The notes under the pieces: model-generated
The model's input: only the letters and a program-made list of their open reading frames with translations
What the model was told of the DNA's origin: nothing
The model's database searches: none
From: Mucilaginibacter sabulilitoris
GTDB lineage: Bacteria; Bacteroidota; Bacteroidia; Sphingobacteriales; Sphingobacteriaceae
DNA length: 64,000 nucleotides
Assembly: GCF_034262375.1 (NCBI RefSeq)
Contig: NZ_CP139558.1
Coordinates: 2,046,001 to 2,110,000 of the forward strand
Direction: 5' to 3'
Made by a program: the position numbers and the translations under genes
In this document: one piece after another, positions 58,578 through 64,000 of the stretch
How positions within the stretch are numbered: position 1 is the stretch's first letter
Layout: each line of letters begins with the position of its first letter

Positions 58578-59984
58578 ATGAAAAAAATAATATTCTTCAT
58601 TTTGATATGGATACTTACTGCTGTTCAACTGTTCGCAGTTGAACACTTGGCTTTGATTAGCGTGAGCACGGATTTCTTAAAAGATGGAGATACGGTCACT
58701 GTTACTGTTTTTCCTTATGCCGGGCGGTTAGCTTACTTCAAATCTTCATTTACTGTTCCCGCAAAGGGTAACTGCTTTACACTGGAAATTCCCGTGTACG
58801 ATAAACCACAATTCATCCTGATCCGGTTCAATAAGCCCGAAAAGCCAGACATCGGTCCCTTGATCCTTTTTCCCGGAGATGACCTGCAGGTTAGTATTCA
58901 GACCGGTAAAATTAACTTTAATGGCCAGTCTGCGCAACGGTTTTATGTGCAGCAGCAGTTGGAAGCCGTGTCGGCAGGCTTCAGGAACCAATTTAGAATA
59001 ATTTACGCCCCGGATGCCTTGGCCATGTCCTTTGCCCGGATCGATTCCTGTGCTGCAATCTGCCTTCGCTTATTGGAAAGAAGGAAAGGGGACATTGGCG
59101 AATCTGCATTTACGCTGCTGAGAAACGATAGGATTGCCGAAGCGATCACCACCAAACTGGGATATGTGACCTACGCATGCTTGCATAAAGCCGAACAGGT
59201 ACAGCATGATTATATCGCCGCCTTCCGGAAATACGCAAAGCCTTTTAATGGCTATCCTACATTTGTTGCCGTGGATAGTTCAGACAAGCCGACTTCAAAG
59301 TTCGCGGTCGAATTGATTTATCAGCAATACCTGGTCGATTCCTGTATCCTTGCCCGAAGAAAATTCAACCTGCATGATTGTTATGTATATGAATCCAGGA
59401 ATTTCAAAGGCGAAATGCGGCAGCAATTGCTAACTGAGCTTTTTATGCTCAAAAGGAACAGCCCGGAACTCTCCCTGACTGATATTGACGGTGCGCTGGG
59501 CTATGTAAGCAATCCCGGGTTCCGGAAGGTGCTCGAAAAAATGAGGGAATTAAATACAGTGGGCGGAATGGCTCCTGAATTTATTCTCAGAGATGATAAT
59601 AACAAAGAAGTTAAATTGAGTGACCTTCGTGGTAAACTGGTGGTCCTGGATTTCTGGTTTACGGGCTGCGGTGCCTGTAAAGCATTGGCACCGGCGCTTT
59701 ATACGCTGGAAAAGAAATATGCTGGCCATCCTGTCGTGTTTCTTTCGGTTTCCATAGATAAATCGCGGGAGCATTGGCTGGCCACGCTAAAAACCAATCA
59801 GTATACTTCACCATTGGCTGTCAAATTATATACTGAAGGAAGAGGCGACCAGCACCCGGTCATCAGAGATTTCGATGTCCATGGCTACCCGACCATCATT
59901 ATACTTGATAGAAAAGGAAGGTTTTGCCCGAAGCCGGAATTGAATGAGCAAGGTTTGTCAGAAATGATAGACCGGTTTCTTTGA
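58578..59984 (+). CDS. TlpA-like thioredoxin-fold protein
   Basis: A 468-residue exported protein. Signal peptide FFILIWILTAVQLFAVEH (about residues 5-22); an N-terminal all-beta part (about 25-125) of the type seen in Bacteroidota TlpA proteins; a helical middle; and a C-terminal thioredoxin domain with GMAPEFILRDDNNKEVKLSD, FWFTGCGACKA (active-site Cys at about 364 and 367) and cis-Pro in GYPTI. The start is fixed by a strong AGGAGGA 8 bases before the ATG at 58578. It probably reduces or isomerises disulfides in the periplasm. Last gene of the FecR-SusCD unit. Confidence 0.92.
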   Translation: MKKIIFFILIWILTAVQLFAVEHLALISVSTDFLKDGDTVTVTVFPYAGRLAYFKSSFTVPAKGNCFTLEIPVYDKPQFILIRFNKPEKPDIGPLILFPGDDLQVSIQTGKINFNGQSAQRFYVQQQLEAVSAGFRNQFRIIYAPDALAMSFARIDSCAAICLRLLERRKGDIGESAFTLLRNDRIAEAITTKLGYVTYACLHKAEQVQHDYIAAFRKYAKPFNGYPTFVAVDSSDKPTSKFAVELIYQQYLVDSCILARRKFNLHDCYVYESRNFKGEMRQQLLTELFMLKRNSPELSLTDIDGALGYVSNPGFRKVLEKMRELNTVGGMAPEFILRDDNNKEVKLSDLRGKLVVLDFWFTGCGACKALAPALYTLEKKYAGHPVVFLSVSIDKSREHWLATLKTNQYTSPLAVKLYTEGRGDQHPVIRDFDVHGYPTIIILDRKGRFCPKPELNEQGLSEMIDRFL

Positions 59985-59992
59985 AGCACAAG

Positions 59993-60026
59993 ACCATCTG
60001 CCGGTTTCCGGCAGATGGTTGTGTTT
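59993..60026. terminator. Bidirectional terminator between convergent units
   Basis: Perfect 12-bp inverted repeat ACCATCTGCCGG / CCGGCAGATGGT (59993-60004, 60008-60019) with a 3-base loop, lying in the 43-base gap between two convergent genes. Flanks are TGTGTTTATT on the right and ACAAG on the left. Confidence 0.85.
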
Positions 60027-60027
60027 A

Positions 60028-60303
60028 TTAAAGTGTAACAAACACGTGGTCAGTAGCGTCGTGGCCCGCAGGGATCTGGTTGTCACTTGGTGCCGTGGTG
60101 GTCGAAATCTGGCACACGCGGCTGGTCACTGTTAAACATTGCGCAGTGCTCGGGTTGGGAACGGTTTTGGTCCAGTGAAAACCGTTACCGGCAGTTTGCC
60201 TTGCATAGTAGGTTGTTGCCAATGGTTTCGGACTTTGCGCAAATGCACTGCCTAAGCCTGTTAACGCTGCAATGGCCATCAGGCCCATTCTGATTTTTTT
60301 CAT
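60028..60303 (-). CDS. Small secreted two-cysteine protein (DUF6520-like)
   Basis: A 91-residue protein with a clean Sec signal peptide (residues 1-22, GLGSAFA before QSPKP). The mature part of about 68 residues carries two Cys (about 56 and 64), many Thr/Ser (LTVTSRVCQISTTTAPS), and ends NQIPAGHDATDHVFVTL. This resembles the DUF6520 group of small Bacteroidota proteins, whose function is unknown. It is the third gene of the LanKC operon, 85 bases behind the MauE gene. It is a possible substrate of the neighbouring enzymes; the Sec signal, however, is unlike known class III precursor peptides. Confidence 0.7.
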   Translation of the reverse strand: MKKIRMGLMAIAALTGLGSAFAQSPKPLATTYYARQTAGNGFHWTKTVPNPSTAQCLTVTSRVCQISTTTAPSDNQIPAGHDATDHVFVTL

Positions 60304-60388
60304 GGTTTTTAATGTTTAGAAATGTTCACGGATTTTACCACAGGACCCGTATTAACCTGATTTCGCGCGCGAGAAATATCTTGTGCCT

Positions 60389-60826
60389 TTAAGGCTTTTG
60401 TTTCCGAGTTGAATGTTTTGGCGCGCGGTAGTATCTCAGGCACATCCAGGCCAGGAACACATAGGCCAGATTGAGGACAGAGTGGAGACCCCAGCCGAGT
60501 GATTTGATCACGCCGCCGCAGGCACAGGGCGCCTTTGGAAACAAGTGAAGCCATGCCGCACCAACATATAAAGTAAAAACGGTCATCATCGCCAGGAATG
60601 CAAAAAGCCCTGTAACGCGTGTCCTGTCAATGACCATCAATGCCGCAACGAGGATTTCAGATCCGGGCAGTAAATAGGTCATTGGTGCTGTCAACCACCC
60701 CGGCATATGCTGGAAGCGCATGGATATTTCAAAATCCTTAAAGTCCAGTATTTTACTGAAGCCGGTGTACAGGAACAGGAGTACCAACAGGCCGGTTATG
60801 ATCTCGTATGTCAATTCTTTTTTCAT
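60389..60826 (-). CDS. MauE-like membrane protein (DoxX/MauE family)
   Basis: A 145-residue inner-membrane protein with four hydrophobic segments (about 8-25, 50-66, 72-92, 112-130). The first helix has LVLLFLYTGFSKILDF and the loop after the third helix carries KAPCACGGVI with Cys 101 and 103. Both are features of MauE/DoxX-like proteins in Bacteroidota, where MauE relatives act in disulfide formation or electron transfer for exported proteins. The ATG lies three bases after the stop of the LanKC gene, so the two are coupled. A Cys-pair role in oxidising the small secreted protein is inferred. Confidence 0.82.
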   Translation of the reverse strand: MKKELTYEIITGLLVLLFLYTGFSKILDFKDFEISMRFQHMPGWLTAPMTYLLPGSEILVAALMVIDRTRVTGLFAFLAMMTVFTLYVGAAWLHLFPKAPCACGGVIKSLGWGLHSVLNLAYVFLAWMCLRYYRAPKHSTRKQKP

Positions 60827-60829
60827 GAT

Positions 60830-63406
60830 TTATTTGATAAGATGATAGGGGAAGGGAATTTCATGCGGATGCGAGAACCGAAGCAGGAAATGTAATACAC
60901 CAGCGTTCCCTGACCAGAAATCCGCTGTTGGTTCGAGTTGCGTGCCGTCGAGCCAATAACATAAGTTTTCATCGCGATAACAGCTGTTAAGCAGTACGGC
61001 CTCGATCGCGCTTGCACGATTGTACCACTCTTGGTCGCCGAAAACCCGGAAGGCTTCGAGGTAGATTTCGCCGAGCCCGGCGAGACCGTTGCCAAACGAA
61101 CAATAATTGCTGGTAATATGCGGCGGGTGAAAAGAAAGAACGTCTGATGCGATCTTCTTGTATTCTGGATCCCCCAGTACTTCGTATGCTTTGATGAATG
61201 AGAGCGCAACCCCTGAAAAACCGTGTTCGAGCCAGGGATCGATAGTTTTGTTTTCCGCGCTGACCGACCAGGTTTGCCGGTTGTTTTCTGACCTGCGTTT
61301 TTTTGTGAGCCAGATTAATGCGGCATGAATCCGTATTTTCAATTCTTCGGAACCATATTTCGTATAACAGGACAGTAAAAAGTAGGTAACGCCAGCAACG
61401 CCGTGTGAAAAACCGGTGACCTGGTACCTCTTTCCGTTGGGAGACCCAGGTGCTGTTGTCCAGGAGCCATCTTTGTGCTGCAGAGCCGATATGCGGCTGA
61501 TGACATCTGCAAGCTGGAGCGGATCCGGCATTACCGCAGGGTTATCCATGAGGTAAAGTAATTTTAGTCCCTTTCCCGCAAGGCCGTTTGAAATTGACGC
61601 AGTATTTAACCTGTCGTCATCCGCCGACGGAACAGCCTTACTCACGAAATCGAGCATCAGCTTGCTACTGTCGCTTTTTATTTGGGATAATTCAACGGCA
61701 AACAAGAGCAGGTCAAGCTCAGACATTTCGATTACATCCGGGTATTTTAGCCGCGCAACTATGCCTTCAACCAGGGACCTGTCCCCGCCCTGCGAAGAAG
61801 CATATCTGTTGAGTAATACCAGGATGGTTAATTCTGCAACGCCTAAGGTTGGTATTAAAGTGGATAGTGTTTTGGCTCCATCGAATAATACGTTTTCAAG
61901 GGAAGCTGATTTAGTCGCCGAAAATTGAATTGCTCCTGCGGGTTGGTTCGTCTTCAGGATGGTATCGTAAAGCTCCAAAGTAAGACTGATGTCTTTTAGG
62001 GAGCTCCGACACTCGGGATCTCTGTCCAAACACGACACGATCATGGATATCATTGTACGAGACTCGATGAACCTGGCAAGATTCACCTCCAACAACCTGG
62101 TATTCCTGTGGTTTAGTTTATTTGGCAAAACGCCCGTAAAGACAAAGATTAATAATGCGCCAAAGCTATAAATGTCATCTTTCTTTGAAGGCGACTCGCC
62201 TGCCGCTTGTTCCGGCGACATATAACCAGGGGTACCTAAAGTAAAGTGCGGCTCGGGTGCGCCATTTCGTAAATCATAACATAATTCAATATCAATAGCG
62301 AATACCTGTCCTGCTTCGGTAACGATAAAGTTCGCTGCGGTCACATCCCGGTGTACAAATCCTTCCTGGTGGAATATTTCCAGTATCCTGGCTACCTGTA
62401 ACAGATAATTGATCATCATTCTTTTGTTTTCAACCGGCATCGAGCGCCATGTTCTGCCCTCGCTCAATTGGGCCGCTATCTGAGTGAGGGATATGGATTC
62501 TTTATACTCCATCGCAAAAAAACCGTCACCATAAAGTTCGAAATACGCTATCGGCTTAGGGAGGATTCCCATGCCAGCAAATTGCTGATGGATCCGGTAT
62601 TGCCACTTTAAGCGGTCTGTCGCATCCCGGCCGCAATTGTCAAAGCTTTGGTAGTACCTTCCCTGTTTCACTATGCACCATTGCATATTGTAAATGCTGT
62701 TAATTTTCAAAGCTTTTACTACATTGCCCTTCGGATCTCTCTTCAATGTTTCGATCGGAATATATTGCCTGTTAAGGAGGCGGCTTTCTTTGCAGGCTTT
62801 GAGCGGCCTGATATGTTGGAATGGCCAGGACAGGCGATTGGCTTTCAATACCTCAATTATAGCATCCGCAATAGCCGACCCATAGAAGATCGATTTTGTG
62901 GTCTGGCCGGAATTGATATCTTCGAACAGAGACCCCAAACCGACCGCAATTACACTGGTCAGGTGATAGGCGCAAGGCATTGAAGGGCCGATCACTTCCT
63001 TGGTAAGGTTCTCCAGTTTGTTAAATAGTCCTGCTAAATCATCGTCAGGGTTAAGATAGATGGAGATGACTTTGGCAGTGAGGTGAAAACAAGTCGCCCC
63101 GCCCAGGATGTCGTTGTGTTGTTCAGCGTCCGCAGGTATAGCAAATGACAGGCGCTCCGTTTTCAGGAATTCCAGGATTGATCTGATGGCCGAATCAAAT
63201 TGCTGGCGGATGATTGATATATGGATAAGCCAGCCCTCAATGTCGTTCGCTGAGCCGACGAGCAGGTAGGGTGGGATATGCGAAAATGAAATATTTTGTT
63301 CCCGGAGGTAAATGGAATATCCGGGCTCCGATTTTCCGGAAGTATTGATCGCTGTATGCAGTGGTTCCGCTGCTGATCCATTTTCTTTGACCGATGCATG
63401 TTCCAT
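60830..63406 (-). CDS. LanKC-type class III lanthionine synthetase homologue
   Basis: 858 residues in three parts. First, an N-terminal lyase-like region (about 40-235; EGWLIHISIIRQQF) of the LanKC type. Second, a Ser/Thr kinase (about 240-480) with Lys in CIVKQGRYYQ, HRDVTAANF (about 352-360), DIE in place of DFG (372-374), and GTPGYMSPEQ (391-400). Third, a LanC-like cyclase barrel (about 520-858) with FSHGVAGVTYFLL, WLEHGFSGVA (725-734), FGNGLAGLGE and WSGNAGVLHF. The usual zinc ligands (Cys of W-C-x-G and Cys-His of CHG) are replaced by E-H and G-N, as is typical of class III. In class III, the kinase and lyase make dehydro-residues and the barrel closes rings. No standard precursor is adjacent. 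Confidence 0.85.
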   Translation of the reverse strand: MEHASVKENGSAAEPLHTAINTSGKSEPGYSIYLREQNISFSHIPPYLLVGSANDIEGWLIHISIIRQQFDSAIRSILEFLKTERLSFAIPADAEQHNDILGGATCFHLTAKVISIYLNPDDDLAGLFNKLENLTKEVIGPSMPCAYHLTSVIAVGLGSLFEDINSGQTTKSIFYGSAIADAIIEVLKANRLSWPFQHIRPLKACKESRLLNRQYIPIETLKRDPKGNVVKALKINSIYNMQWCIVKQGRYYQSFDNCGRDATDRLKWQYRIHQQFAGMGILPKPIAYFELYGDGFFAMEYKESISLTQIAAQLSEGRTWRSMPVENKRMMINYLLQVARILEIFHQEGFVHRDVTAANFIVTEAGQVFAIDIELCYDLRNGAPEPHFTLGTPGYMSPEQAAGESPSKKDDIYSFGALLIFVFTGVLPNKLNHRNTRLLEVNLARFIESRTMISMIVSCLDRDPECRSSLKDISLTLELYDTILKTNQPAGAIQFSATKSASLENVLFDGAKTLSTLIPTLGVAELTILVLLNRYASSQGGDRSLVEGIVARLKYPDVIEMSELDLLLFAVELSQIKSDSSKLMLDFVSKAVPSADDDRLNTASISNGLAGKGLKLLYLMDNPAVMPDPLQLADVISRISALQHKDGSWTTAPGSPNGKRYQVTGFSHGVAGVTYFLLSCYTKYGSEELKIRIHAALIWLTKKRRSENNRQTWSVSAENKTIDPWLEHGFSGVALSFIKAYEVLGDPEYKKIASDVLSFHPPHITSNYCSFGNGLAGLGEIYLEAFRVFGDQEWYNRASAIEAVLLNSCYRDENLCYWLDGTQLEPTADFWSGNAGVLHFLLRFSHPHEIPFPYHLIK

Positions 63407-63674
63407 TTCCGTCGCTTGTTTAAGAATTATCTCTTTACAAGCAAAGGAACAGGGTTTTAGAATGCGAAAACAGTGGGAAAAGGGTGGTAAACCCGTGGCA
63501 AAAAAAATGTCAAATAGGTATGATGCAAGTGGTGATTCTCATTTTTACGCGTTATTTAGCTTGCGACCAGGAGTTTTACTATCCGGCGAGCTATCACTTT
63601 TTACAACCCCAAAAATGAAATTTTTCGTCAGCACCCCCAGTCGTTATTATAGTTCCAGGACAGGAGTATTTGAA
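63407..63674. promoter_or_regulatory. Upstream region of the LanKC operon
   Basis: 268 bases before the LanKC start (minus strand) with no convincing gene; it should contain its promoter. TTTG motifs are present (ATTTGACA near 63512), but no complete -33/-7 pair was found. The plus-strand open frame that crosses here overlaps the LanKC 5' end and is taken as chance. From 63804 to the window end nothing else is recognised. Confidence 0.4.
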
Positions 63675-63803
63675 TCAGGAGCAATCATGACAATAATCAT
63701 CCCGCAGACGTATACGTGCCACCTGTTTGTTATCTTTCTTAACAATTGTGTCGGTTAACATCCCGGTGTATATAAAAGTTTCATCACGCAGCTGTCCCGA
63801 CAT
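63675..63803 (-). other. Possible short secreted peptide upstream of LanKC
   Basis: A 42-codon frame (SGQLRDETFIYTGMLTDTIV then KKDNKQVARIRLRDDYCHDC and S) lies about 270 bases upstream of the LanKC gene on the same strand. Without any ATG, the frame continues 5' as LILIALTSLLMSGQ, signal-peptide-like; adding one T in a T run near 63855 would join it to an in-frame ATG (MVYV). The tail has two Cys (DDYCHDCS). It may be a broken or misread small secreted gene, or chance. Not supported by homology known to me. Confidence 0.25.
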
Positions 63804-64000
63804 CAGCAGAGAAGTCAGTGCAATTAAGATTAAACATAGACCATTTTATATATATACTCGCGTATTTTTCCACTTAGCAAGTTTACAGTCTTAAAGACCA
63901 TGCAGAAGCGTCTGCCGCTAGGCCCGTTCATGACAGCACCCGTAATTGTGCTGGTAGTAGCGATATAAACATATATAAATTTTAATTCTACATTTATGTC

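Noticed and set aside
63312..63758. Plus-strand ORF of 148 codons at the right end
   Set aside because: It overlaps the 5' end of LanKC antisense, and its composition is not protein-like; no start signal.
1..64000. CRISPR arrays, rRNA genes, prophage structural genes, riboswitches
   Set aside because: None seen on reading both strands; the phage-like motifs at 38.3-40.6 kb belong to secreted fibre proteins, without capsid, portal or terminase genes.

Overview
The window comes from a Bacteroidota chromosome, most likely a Sphingobacteriaceae member close to Mucilaginibacter or Pedobacter. This is inferred from the tuf/tRNA-Trp/secE/nusG/rplKAJL/rpoBC order, TTG and GTG starts with mostly weak Shine-Dalgarno sequences, a SusC/SusD pair with a FecR anti-sigma factor, a two-part Rhs system of the DUF6443 type, and small DUF6520-like and MauE proteins. 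No 16S rRNA or other marker is present to fix the genus.

Region 1 (1-12.3 kb) is the conserved translation/transcription block: the 3' end of tuf, tRNA-Trp(CCA), secE, nusG, four ribosomal protein genes, rpoB and rpoC. Its spacers hold palindromic AT-rich repeats and one terminator-like hairpin between rplL and rpoB. A DUF3467 gene follows the rpoC terminator.

Region 2 (12.9-31.8 kb) is a Wzx/Wzy exopolysaccharide locus: Wza-type export lipoprotein, Wzc-type tyrosine kinase with a Gly-Tyr repeat tail, flippase, polymerase, three glycosyltransferases, three acyl/acetyltransferases, a secreted beta-helix protein on the opposite strand, and nucleotide-sugar genes (UDP-glucuronate epimerase, gmd, fcl, ugd). 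The predicted polymer contains fucose and uronic acids and is acylated. No initiating polyprenyl-phosphate sugar transferase is in the cluster.

Region 3 (31.8-38.3 kb) is sparse and scarred: a membrane LuxR-type regulator with a GNAT gene, a relic of a lantibiotic dehydratase C-terminus, an RteC-like gene and a truncated IS3-type transposase.

Region 4 (38.3-50.9 kb) is a polymorphic-toxin locus: two secreted stalk-like proteins, two giant Rhs-type proteins, the second ending in a putative cell-wall-hydrolase tip followed at once by a signal-peptide-bearing candidate immunity protein, and then a displaced 'orphan' Rhs tip with its own membrane-anchored candidate immunity protein. A broken HTH regulator lies between them.

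Region 5 (50.9-52.3 kb) is a mobile-element scar (IS1182-type transposase 5' part plus a multiply frameshifted fragment). Region 6 (52.3-63.8 kb) holds FecR-SusC-SusD-TlpA on the plus strand, converging through a bidirectional terminator on a minus-strand operon of a LanKC-type class III lanthionine synthetase homologue, a MauE-like membrane protein and a small secreted two-cysteine protein. This last assembly is the best candidate in the window for an undescribed system: a class III-like modification enzyme in a Gram-negative, next to redox proteins and an outer-membrane SusCD pore.
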